NCBI GenBank assembly: GCA_019136395.1
Contig: JAGVUH010000468.1
Span: 1-13,806, forward strand
DNA length: 13,806 nt
Reading direction: 5' to 3'
Source of the DNA: Gammaproteobacteria bacterium
GTDB lineage: Bacteria > Pseudomonadota > Gammaproteobacteria > Chromatiales > Chromatiaceae
This document shows, one piece after another, positions 7,096-12,960 of this stretch. The notes below the pieces were generated by a model. The model did not search any database. It was given only the letters and a program-made list of their open reading frames with translations, and was not told the DNA's origin. How positions within the stretch are numbered: position 1 is the first letter of the stretch; the number at the start of each line of letters is the position of its first letter. A program made the translations under genes and the position numbers.

Positions 7096-7425
7096 ATGTT
7101 TCGCCATTCGTTCCTTGCGGCGGCACTGGTCGCGGTCCTCTCGCTGGCGGTGCCTACTCAATCTCAAGCCTTCTGCGGCTTCTTCGGTTTCAGCTTCGGC
7201 TTTGGCGGCTGGGGTGGTCCGGGCTGGTGGGGGCCCGGTTATTGGGGTGGACCCGGCTACTGGGGTGGACCGGGTTATTGGGGCTACGACTACTATGGTT
7301 ACAACCCCTATCGCTATTACGGCTGGGGCACTCCATTCCTCGCCTATCCCTACTACGGTCCGACGGTTCCCTACGCCTACCCGCCGCTCCTGGCTCAGGC
7401 CGCACCCGCCGCCAAGGAGAAGTAG
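7096..7425 (+). CDS. sgp: Sulfur globule protein, SgpA/SgpB-like
   Basis: A 109-aa secreted structural protein. Residues 1-25 form a signal peptide with predicted cleavage after SQA. The mature part is extremely rich in Gly, Tyr, Trp and Pro with no globular domain, and contains a six-residue repeat, PGYWGG, PGYWGG, PGYWGY (18-bp DNA units at 7234-7287). Composition, size and signal match the sulfur globule envelope proteins of purple sulfur bacteria, which line the intracytoplasmic or periplasmic globules where sulfur from sulfide or thiosulfate oxidation is stored. Initiation is strong: AGGAGG at 7084-7089, six bases before ATG. It is a single-gene unit converging on ubiT. Another Gly/Tyr-rich secreted protein cannot be fully excluded from composition alone. 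Confidence 0.85.
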   Translation: MFRHSFLAAALVAVLSLAVPTQSQAFCGFFGFSFGFGGWGGPGWWGPGYWGGPGYWGGPGYWGYDYYGYNPYRYYGWGTPFLAYPYYGPTVPYAYPPLLAQAAPAAKEK

Positions 7426-7449
7426 GTAGTTAGCCCACACCCATGACGG

Positions 7450-7496
7450 CCACCAGGTGGGCCCGCGGCTTACCTGGTGAGCAGGCTCAAGCCTGC
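7450..7496. terminator. Candidate bidirectional terminator hairpins
   Basis: Two perfect inverted repeats lie between the convergent sgp and ubiT genes: CACCAGGT (7451-7458) with ACCTGGTG (7472-7479), and GCAGGC (7481-7486) with GCCTGC (7491-7496) around a four-base loop. Neither is followed by a T-tract on either strand, so they are not classical intrinsic terminators. Position between converging genes is the main argument. Confidence 0.4.
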
Positions 7497-7509
7497 CGGC
7501 TTGGCCCGA

Positions 7510-8226
7510 TCAAACCGCCGAGTAGCGGCCCGCCTCTTCGCCGCGTGGGGGTAGAAAGCGCTCCAGGCGTTCCCGAAAGGCGGACCAGTCCACGGCGTCG
7601 AGGGTGTTCTTGACCAGTAGGCCCAGATGCGTGGCCCCTTCCATGCGCAGGCGGCGGCTGAAGAACAGGGTATCGGCATCTTCCTCGCGCAGGGCCAGGG
7701 CCAGGTAGTCGCGAGTCCGTGCGGTCAGGGTGACGTCGGGTTTAGCGCCAGTGCCTGGCCCACTTTTCCAGCCTTGCCCGACTTGCCCGCCGTGTCCACC
7801 TTGCCCGCCATGACCGGCTTGATCGCCTTGCCAGGTATGCCCGCTGTGCCCGCCATGACCGCCTTGCCCGGTATGACTGTTTTGCAAGCCAGGCCGACCC
7901 GGGCGGCCTGGCCGGAAAAACTTGCCGGCCAGGTGAAAATCGAGGGTCAGACCAGCGTCGGTGATAACCAGGCGCAGCCAGCGCCCTTGCAGGGGTTCAA
8001 GGGTGTCCCGGGGCAGGATGCGGTCGAGGGCCAGATTCAGGGCCGTGGTGAGGGCCAGGGCGGGGGGCTGGGCCGGGAGCCGTGAGATGATCCGGGCCAC
8101 GGCGGGCGGCAGGTTGAAATCGGGAATGCCGGGATTGTCCAGCCGTTCGTCGATCCGGCGGCGCAGCCGGTCGAGGGGCTCGGCGAGGAAGCGGGGCGGC
8201 GAGGGCAGACGAGGCGGAAAGGTCAT
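7510..8226 (-). CDS. ubiT: Ubiquinone biosynthesis accessory factor UbiT with Gly/His/Gln insertion
   Basis: A 238-aa SCP2-domain protein (YhbT/UbiT family), a lipid-binding partner of UbiU-UbiV in oxygen-independent ubiquinone synthesis. Family hallmarks are the N-terminal PPAVARIISRLP-ALALTTALNLAL region, RWLRLVITDAGLTLDF, and the C-terminal EEDADTLFFSRRLRMEG followed by LGLLVKNTLDAVD. The E. coli homologue is about 174 aa. The excess here is mostly a low-complexity insertion at about residues 105-161, with about 39 residues (115-153) in Gly-Gly-His/Gln-like triplets encoded by a 9-bp tandem repeat. The insertion falls in a loop of the SCP2 fold and keeps the frame. The start ATG has no strong Shine-Dalgarno. 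It lies 163 bp after ubiV, so it may have its own promoter. Confidence 0.88.
   Translation of the reverse strand: MTFPPRLPSPPRFLAEPLDRLRRRIDERLDNPGIPDFNLPPAVARIISRLPAQPPALALTTALNLALDRILPRDTLEPLQGRWLRLVITDAGLTLDFHLAGKFFRPGRPGRPGLQNSHTGQGGHGGHSGHTWQGDQAGHGGQGGHGGQVGQGWKSGPGTGAKPDVTLTARTRDYLALALREEDADTLFFSRRLRMEGATHLGLLVKNTLDAVDWSAFRERLERFLPPRGEEAGRYSAV
7769..7885. repeat. 9-bp minisatellite inside ubiT
   Basis: About 13 imperfect units of 9 bp, of plus-strand form CCGCCTTGC / CCGCCATGA, run in tandem within ubiT. Because the unit is three codons, copy-number change would keep the reading frame. On the minus strand it encodes triplets such as GGH, GGQ and AGH. This is read directly from the sequence. 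Confidence 0.88.
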
Positions 8227-8389
8227 GAGGCGGGTCCAGTCCGGGTGGGCACGATCAGGGTCAGGGTCAAGGCTGGTGTGGAAACAGGGTATTTTTCACC
8301 GCCTACGACTTGCTATCTCGTTGATGTAATCAATCTTCAGCTTCCAGGCGCGAGGTTTGTCGCTGCCTCTCGGTTCGGCTTGTGTCAGA

Positions 8390-9286
8390 TCAGGCGGCGA
8401 CGTACTGCTCAACCCCGGGCCGACCGTGCCAGAAGCCGTTGCAGGGGGCCTCGGGCATGTAGTCACGGCTGGCATTCAGGGCGGCGGCCGGGGTCAGCTT
8501 GGCATCCAGGGCGGCGCGGAACAGGGTGACGATGTCCAGGGTATGGGCCCCCTGAGGGCCGATGCGCAGCACCTCGGCCCGGCCGGCCAGGTTCGGCAGG
8601 TCGGCGAGCAGGTTGTGGACCCGGGCCGACTGGGTCTGGATGCCATTTAGGGTGAGGAAGGGCTCGCCCTCCCGGGTGCGCAGCACGATGCCATCCTCGA
8701 CCGACAGGCAGCGGAATTCGCAGGCGTCCTTTTGCAGGTTGAAGTGACGCGCGGTGAAGCAGCGCGCCGAGTAGGCCAGGGGCAGGCGACCATAGGCATA
8801 GACCTCGGTCTCGATGGGCTGGGCCAGGCCAGCGCGAACCGCCGCCAGGTCGGCCCCGGAGATCTCCGGCGCGACGACCCAGCGCCGCGCCCCGGCCGCC
8901 ATCAGCAGGTCCAGGGTCTGGGGATTGAAGATGTTCAGGGTCGGCCCGGCGATCCAGTTGCTGACCTGGTTGGCCTCCAGCAGGCGGACGGCCCCCATGT
9001 CGTTGGCCTCCACCCGAAAGTCGCTCTGACCGGTGATCTGGCGCAGGGTCTTGAGGTCCGATTCGGACTCGATCAGGCTCTGGGTGGACAGGACCACCTC
9101 CTTGCCGGCGGCGGCCAGGTCCCGGGCCAGGCCGAACCAGTCGTCCAGGCGCAGCTCATGCCGGCGGGAGCAGACGGTCTCGCCAAGATAGACCGTATCC
9201 ACCGGGCTGGCGGCGATGTCGGCGTAAAAGGCCAGGGTCTCCTGGCGGGGCCAGTAGTACAGCAATGGACCAAGGGCGAGTTTCAT
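8390..9286 (-). CDS. ubiV: Ubiquinone biosynthesis protein UbiV (U32 family)
   Basis: A 298-aa peptidase-U32-family protein that works with UbiU and UbiT in oxygen-independent hydroxylation steps of ubiquinone synthesis. It opens with MKLALGPLLYYWPRQETLAFYA and has DTVYLGETVCSRRHEL. The four Fe-S cysteines C39, C176, C189 and C193 have the same spacing (13 and 4) as C180, C193 and C197 of E. coli UbiV, with C39 at the same number. The start is supported by AGGAAC upstream. It follows ubiU on the same strand after a 236-bp gap that contains copy 2 of the 100-bp repeat. An intact gene is expected. Confidence 0.95.
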   Translation of the reverse strand: MKLALGPLLYYWPRQETLAFYADIAASPVDTVYLGETVCSRRHELRLDDWFGLARDLAAAGKEVVLSTQSLIESESDLKTLRQITGQSDFRVEANDMGAVRLLEANQVSNWIAGPTLNIFNPQTLDLLMAAGARRWVVAPEISGADLAAVRAGLAQPIETEVYAYGRLPLAYSARCFTARHFNLQKDACEFRCLSVEDGIVLRTREGEPFLTLNGIQTQSARVHNLLADLPNLAGRAEVLRIGPQGAHTLDIVTLFRAALDAKLTPAAALNASRDYMPEAPCNGFWHGRPGVEQYVAA

Positions 9287-9359
9287 CCCTTTGGGTTCCT
9301 AAGCAGAAGTGGATGGGCGCTCTGGGAAAATGACCAGAGTACGATGGGCAGGCGCTCCC

Positions 9360-9459
9360 GGGTCGGGTGGCGTCTGGCGGGGGACGCCGTGAATCCGTCC
9401 ATGGAGGCTCGGGCATGGCATCCCTGCCATGCACGCCCCCGCCAGACGCCACCCGACCC
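9360..9459 (-). repeat. 100-bp structured palindromic repeat, copy 2
   Basis: Same element as at 378-477, in the opposite orientation and of identical length. The 24-nt arms 9360-9383 and 9436-9459 are perfect reverse complements. The inner hairpin is GCATGGCA (9413-9420) with TGCCATGC (9425-9432) around a four-base loop, read as GGGA on the minus strand. Central bases reading GGACGGATTCACGGCGTCC on the minus strand are identical in both copies. It sits between ubiU and ubiV without touching either frame. Confidence 0.87.
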
Positions 9460-9522
9460 TCCCTCCAACCCATCGGGACGGATCAAGTAACCTGATGCCG
9501 GGGATGGCCCGCGGGGAAACCG

Positions 9523-10536
9523 TCATTTCCACGGCCGATGGTAGGCGCCGAGGGTATGGCTCTGGCCTTCTGAGACCTTGTTGAGTTCCGCCATCCAGGC
9601 CGGCGCGACCTTGAACCGCTCCGGCCCGGCCCGCAGGCTGTCGATGGCCGCCCGCCACACCTTGGTGACCTGGGTCACGTAAGCCGGGCTGCGCTGGCGG
9701 CCCTCGATCTTGATGGCGCGGACGCCGATGCGGGCCAGCTCCGGCAGCAGCTCCAGGGTGTTGAGGCTGGTGGGCTCCTCGATGGCGTAATAGGTCTCGC
9801 CGTTGACCTCGAAGCGGCCCTTGCACAGGGTCGGGTAGCCAGTGCGCTCGCCGGGGGCGAAGCGGTCGATGAGGATGCCGTTGAGGCGAGTCTCCATGCC
9901 CTGGGGGGTCTCCTCCCAGCGCACCCATTGCCCCGGCGAGCAGGCGCCCTGGCAGTTGGGCGACTCGCCGGTGGCGTAGGCGGACAGGGCGCAGCGGCCC
10001 TCGACCATGACGCACAGACCGCCAAAGCCGAAGACCTCGATCTCCACCGCAGTGTGGGTAATGACGTTCTCCACCTGGGCCAGGGACAGGACCCGGGGCA
10101 GGACGGCCCGCCGCACGCCGAAGCGCTCGTGATAGTAGTTGATGGCCTCGTAACTGGTGGCCGAGCCCTGCACGGACAGGTGGAGCCGCAGCTGGGGATG
10201 GCGTTTGGTGGCATAGGCCATGAGCCCGGCGTCGGCCATGATCACCGCGTCGACCCCGAACTCGGCGGCCCGGTCCACCGCCGCGGTCCAGTCCGCCCAG
10301 TTGCTCGCCTGGGGAAAGGTATTGAGGGCCAACAGCACCTTGCGCCCCCGAGCGTGGGCGTAGGCGATACCCTCGCGCAGGCGCGGCGGGTCGAAGTTGA
10401 GGCCGGTGAAGTTGCGGGCGTTGGTGGCGTCCTTGAAGCCGAGATAGACGGTATCGGCGCCATGATCGATGGCGGTTTTCAGCGCCGGCAGGCTGCCGGC
10501 GGGGCAGACGAGTTCGAGGGTGGTGGAGGAGGCCAT
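9523..10536 (-). CDS. ubiU: Ubiquinone biosynthesis protein UbiU (U32 family)
   Basis: A 337-aa U32-family protein, partner of UbiV in the oxygen-independent ubiquinone hydroxylation complex. It starts ELVCPAGSLPALKTAIDHGAD and contains GADTVYLGFKDATNARNF, typical of the family. The 4Fe-4S cysteines are C175, C182, C199 and C238; their spacing (7, 17, 39) equals that of C169, C176, C193 and C232 in E. coli UbiU. The U32 signature EVFGFGGLCVMVEGRCALS covers about 167-185. The start at 10536 has AGGGA upstream. It is the first of three same-strand ubi genes, so the set is probably co-expressed, although the gaps are wide (236 and 163 bp). The family assignment is firm. Confidence 0.96.
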   Translation of the reverse strand: MASSTTLELVCPAGSLPALKTAIDHGADTVYLGFKDATNARNFTGLNFDPPRLREGIAYAHARGRKVLLALNTFPQASNWADWTAAVDRAAEFGVDAVIMADAGLMAYATKRHPQLRLHLSVQGSATSYEAINYYHERFGVRRAVLPRVLSLAQVENVITHTAVEIEVFGFGGLCVMVEGRCALSAYATGESPNCQGACSPGQWVRWEETPQGMETRLNGILIDRFAPGERTGYPTLCKGRFEVNGETYYAIEEPTSLNTLELLPELARIGVRAIKIEGRQRSPAYVTQVTKVWRAAIDSLRAGPERFKVAPAWMAELNKVSEGQSHTLGAYHRPWK

Positions 10537-10595
10537 GCAGCAGTCCCTGAGGGAAAAATTGCTGGGATTTTAATCCGCTCCCCTGGCGGTTGGTT

Positions 10596-10745
10596 ATGAC
10601 GGACATCAAGGCGGACCCATTTCTCCAGCGTCTGGTCGCGTTGACCGGCAAATGGGGCTGCTGGCGCCACGCCACCGCGTTGCCCGCCACGGTGCACGTT
10701 GCACCGCTCAACATCCTGGTCCATGCTTGGGAACAAGGTACTTGA
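10596..10745 (+). CDS. Candidate 49-aa small protein upstream of the transpeptidase
   Basis: An open frame from ATG 10596 to TGA 10745 encodes 49 residues, beginning MTDIKADPFLQRLVALTGK and ending HAWEQGT. Third codon positions are mostly G or C, like the real genes here, and the stop falls nine bases before the L,D-transpeptidase start, as in a coupled pair. The upstream Shine-Dalgarno is poor (GGCGGT). A palindrome GGTGCA-CGT-TGCACC lies inside it. I do not recognise the protein; it may be a chance frame or a fragment of a larger lost gene. Confidence 0.35.
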   Translation: MTDIKADPFLQRLVALTGKWGCWRHATALPATVHVAPLNILVHAWEQGT

Positions 10746-10754
10746 GAGGGAGCC

Positions 10755-11330
10755 ATGTCCAACATCCAGTTCGTCATCGCCAGCCTGCTGGCCGGCTCAC
10801 TGGCCGGAACCGGCTGCGCCCACCAGGAGGCAACCCCGGAGGGGCTGGAAGCCGAGCAAGCCCGGCAGGAGCGCCGCTTCCGCTCGCCGGAGGACCCGCG
10901 CTACGCCATCCCGCCGGGGCAAAAACGCGCCATCACCATCTTTCTCGACTCCCAGACCTTTGAATACCGGGAGGATGACCGCGTCTTCGCCAGCGGCCCC
11001 ATCTCCTCCGGCTCCCCCCAGCACCCGACCCCGGCGGGGAATTTCCGCGTCCTGTCCAAGGACGAGGACAAGCGTTCCGGCAAGTACACCAACTACTTCG
11101 ACCAGAACACCCCCATGCCCTACTCCTTGCAGTTTTATGGGCCCTATTTCATCCACGAGGGTTGGCTGCCGGGGCATGCGGACTCGCACGGCTGCGTGCG
11201 CCTGAAATACGAGGACGCCAAGCTGCTCTTCAGCCGGGTCAAGATCGGCGACGCGGTTACCGTCAAGCGTCAGGGCCGCGCCCGGCCGGCCAATCCCTTT
11301 GGGGACGGCTACCCTTTCCCCATTTTCTGA
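10755..11330 (+). CDS. L,D-transpeptidase (YkuD domain), exported
   Basis: A 191-aa cell-envelope enzyme of the YkuD family, which forms meso-DAP cross-links in peptidoglycan or attaches proteins to it. The N-terminus has a hydrophobic segment ending GTGC (C21), suggesting a lipoprotein, although the lipobox lacks the usual Leu at -3. The catalytic motif is FIHEGW (H134) followed by HADSHGCVRL (141-150), with C147 as nucleophile and H145 and R149 as expected. The segment ITIFLDSQTFEYREDDRVF and the PTPAGNFRVL motif are typical of the domain start. GAGAGGGAG directly upstream supports the ATG. The domain is complete but there is no LysM or other wall-binding domain. Exact cross-link type is unknown. 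Confidence 0.92.
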   Translation: MSNIQFVIASLLAGSLAGTGCAHQEATPEGLEAEQARQERRFRSPEDPRYAIPPGQKRAITIFLDSQTFEYREDDRVFASGPISSGSPQHPTPAGNFRVLSKDEDKRSGKYTNYFDQNTPMPYSLQFYGPYFIHEGWLPGHADSHGCVRLKYEDAKLLFSRVKIGDAVTVKRQGRARPANPFGDGYPFPIF

Positions 11331-11672
11331 CACATCCGCGATCTGCCCACCAGTGGCAGAGTGAGCAAGCCCTTCCCCGACGATACCCTGCCAGGCGGCC
11401 CGGTCACGCACGCCATCGAGTTTCAGGCCACCATCGTCCGCCCTGACCGCGAGACCGCCGCGCCTGGACTCTATTCGCGCTAGCGTACGTGCTGAATGAC
11501 CAATCCCAGACTGTTCGCCGCCGACCGGCGGCGCCGTTTGTGGCTACGGCGCCCTTTGGTCGGGAGTCGGGAAGGGGTCATGGGGGGGCGGGCGGGGGTG
11601 GTTCACGGGTTGCTTGCGATGGATGCAGCCCGAAACAGGCCGCACCCTGGCCCTGCCCAGCCGGGGAGGGTG
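11331..11672. other. Non-coding gap between convergent genes
   Basis: This 342-bp stretch separates the L,D-transpeptidase from the minus-strand dmeF. No convincing gene is seen. It contains two GC-rich inverted repeats, GCCGCC-GACC-GGCGGC (11517-11532) and GCGCCG with CGGCGC (11531-11552), without T-tracts; they might act as transcription barriers. A 40-codon GTG frame (11361-11483) lacks a ribosome binding site. Confidence 0.5.
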
Positions 11673-12644
11673 TCAGGCGGGTTGATGCGCTTCCGGGCAA
11701 AGCTGGATTTCGATGGTGGAATGGACGATTTCCTCGTGCACCGCCAACTGTTCGCGCAACCGGGCCGGCGTCAGGGTGACGTCGTGGGTCACCACGCTGA
11801 GGGCGCAGGCGTAGGCCCCCTTGCCCACGCGCCAGACATGCAGGTCGGTGATGCGGGTCTCGCCCGCCGCGGGGCCAGTTTCCACCACCTCCCGGATTTC
11901 CTCGACGACGGGGTGGTCCATCTCCCGGTCCAGTAACACCTTGCCGGTGTCCCCCAGCAGCCCCTTGGCCCACCGGCCCACCAGCACGGCGCCGATGAGG
12001 CCCATGAGGGGGTCCAGCCAGTTCCAGCCGTACATCCAGCCGCCGACGAGGGCGATAATGGCGAGTACCGAGGTGACCGCGTCGGCGATGACGTGGAGGT
12101 AGGCCGACTTCAGGTTCAGGTCCTCATGCTGGTGGCCATGGCCGTGATGGGGGTGATCGTGGTCTTGGTGATGGTCGTGTCCGTGGTCATGGGCCTTGCC
12201 CAGGATCAGGGCGCTCACCAGGTTCACCACCAGGCCGATGACGGCGACAATGATGGCTTCCCGGTAATGGATGACCTGGGGGGAAAGGATGCGCTCGATG
12301 GAGCCGATCACCATCAGGGCCGCCACCCCCAGCAGGAAGACCGCGCTGGCGAAGCCGCCCAGCACCTCGATCTTCCAGGTGCCGAAGGCGAAGCGGGGGT
12401 CCCGGGCGTACTTGCGGGCGGCGGCGTAGGCGAAGGCGGACAGGCCGATGGCGAAGGCGTGGGAGCTCATGTGCAGGCCGTCCGCCAGCAGGGCCATGGA
12501 GTTGAACCACAGGCCGGCGGCAATCTCCACCACCATCATGACGGCGGTGATCGCCATGACCAGGCGGGTGCCCCGTTCGGCCGCCTGGCTGCCGGTATCA
12601 AAGACGTGCTCATGAACCCAGGCGCTAAGGTCGTGCGTGTGCAT
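11673..12644 (-). CDS. dmeF: Cation diffusion facilitator metal exporter, DmeF type
   Basis: A 323-aa inner-membrane proton-driven exporter of divalent metals (Co, Zn, Cd, possibly Ni). It has about six transmembrane segments and a His-rich cytoplasmic loop (HDHGHDHHQDHDHPHHGHGH, about 152-171). Metal-site residues are D55, H58 and H62 in TM2 (ADGLHMSSH) and H184-xxx-D188 in TM5 (HVIAD). The HxxxH in TM2 instead of HxxxD, and the N-terminal MHTHDLSAWVHEHVF, are features of the DmeF subgroup, known for cobalt export. A C-terminal cytoplasmic domain follows (about 235-315, ITDLHVWRVG). AGGA lies upstream of the start. An RcnR-like operator overlapping a good promoter lies 77 bp before the ATG, so expression is probably induced by cobalt or nickel. 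The metal specificity is inferred. Confidence 0.92.
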   Translation of the reverse strand: MHTHDLSAWVHEHVFDTGSQAAERGTRLVMAITAVMMVVEIAAGLWFNSMALLADGLHMSSHAFAIGLSAFAYAAARKYARDPRFAFGTWKIEVLGGFASAVFLLGVAALMVIGSIERILSPQVIHYREAIIVAVIGLVVNLVSALILGKAHDHGHDHHQDHDHPHHGHGHQHEDLNLKSAYLHVIADAVTSVLAIIALVGGWMYGWNWLDPLMGLIGAVLVGRWAKGLLGDTGKVLLDREMDHPVVEEIREVVETGPAAGETRITDLHVWRVGKGAYACALSVVTHDVTLTPARLREQLAVHEEIVHSTIEIQLCPEAHQPA

Positions 12645-12653
12645 GATTTATCC

Positions 12654-12676
12654 TGACCGCGGTCATCAATGATTGA
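12654..12676. promoter_or_regulatory. Two short palindromes in the dmeF leader
   Basis: A 12-bp perfect palindrome TGACCGCGGTCA (12654-12665) is followed directly by TCAAT-G-ATTGA (12666-12676). Both fall in the predicted 5' untranslated leader of dmeF, next to its Shine-Dalgarno. They could be a second regulator site or an RNA hairpin near the start codon. No regulator can be named from them. Confidence 0.35.
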
Positions 12677-12720
12677 AACACTCCGCCTCGCGTGGGCGGG
12701 GGGGCTGGGGTGGTCAGAAC

Positions 12721-12739
12721 CATACTACCCCCCAGTATG
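12721..12739 (-). promoter_or_regulatory. RcnR/CsoR-family type operator of dmeF
   Basis: CATACTACCCCCCAGTATG reads on the minus strand as TACT-G6-T-AGTA, exactly the TACT-G6-N-AGTA site of RcnR, the cobalt/nickel-sensing repressor, extended by one more palindromic base pair on each side. Its position between the -35 and -10 boxes fits repression by blocking RNA polymerase. No RcnR/DmeR-like gene is in the window. Confidence 0.8.
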
Positions 12740-12750
12740 TGTAATGTCCA
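12722..12750 (-). promoter_or_regulatory. Predicted sigma-70 promoter of dmeF
   Basis: On the minus strand, -35 TGGACA (12750-12745, five of six consensus bases) is separated by exactly 17 bp from -10 TAGTAT (12727-12722, four of six). The start point would be near 12715, giving a leader of about 70 nt. The operator overlaps the spacer and the -10 box. Confidence 0.65.
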
Positions 12751-12896
12751 GACCTCCCGGAATCGGAAATTTTCTCCCGGGCAACCCCCTGAATTTGGTT
12801 GATTACCGGCTTTTTTTGGACGTTTCCGCCCACCGGCAGTGATTCACAATATTGGACATTCACACGCCTGTGTAACTGATAATATTGAATATATTT

Positions 12897-12925
12897 TTGA
12901 TTTGTTAAATATAAAGAGGCATAAT
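12897..12925 (+). promoter_or_regulatory. Predicted sigma-70 promoter of the right-edge gene
   Basis: TTGATT (12897-12902), a 17-bp AT-rich spacer and CATAAT (12920-12925) form a good sigma-70 promoter 36 bp before the GTG start. It lies in an AT-rich patch (about 12840-12925) that contrasts with the GC-rich surroundings and might be the left end of an insertion element. Confidence 0.6.
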
Positions 12926-12960
12926 CCGCGCTGAGCCACCGCTGTCATCAGGAGCCGCAC

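Noticed and set aside
7769..7885. CRISPR-like array
   Set aside because: Units are 9 bp with no spacers; it is a minisatellite inside a coding frame.
8732..9490. Plus-strand 252-codon frame opposite ubiV
   Set aside because: Antisense shadow; composition typical of reversed GC-rich coding DNA and no start signal.
9299..10777. 492-codon minus-strand frame overlapping ubiU
   Set aside because: It runs in another frame through ubiU and through the palindromic repeat; the product is Arg/Gly/Pro-rich with no family features, while UbiU has exact Fe-S cysteine spacing.
11361..11483. 40-codon GTG frame after the L,D-transpeptidase
   Set aside because: No Shine-Dalgarno and no recognisable product. 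It is in the same frame as the transpeptidase and could be seen as a read-through tail, but the transpeptidase already has its complete domain and a normal stop.
11517..11552. GC-rich hairpins as an intrinsic terminator
   Set aside because: Both stems are good but no T-tract follows on either strand, and they lie almost 190 bp after the transpeptidase stop.
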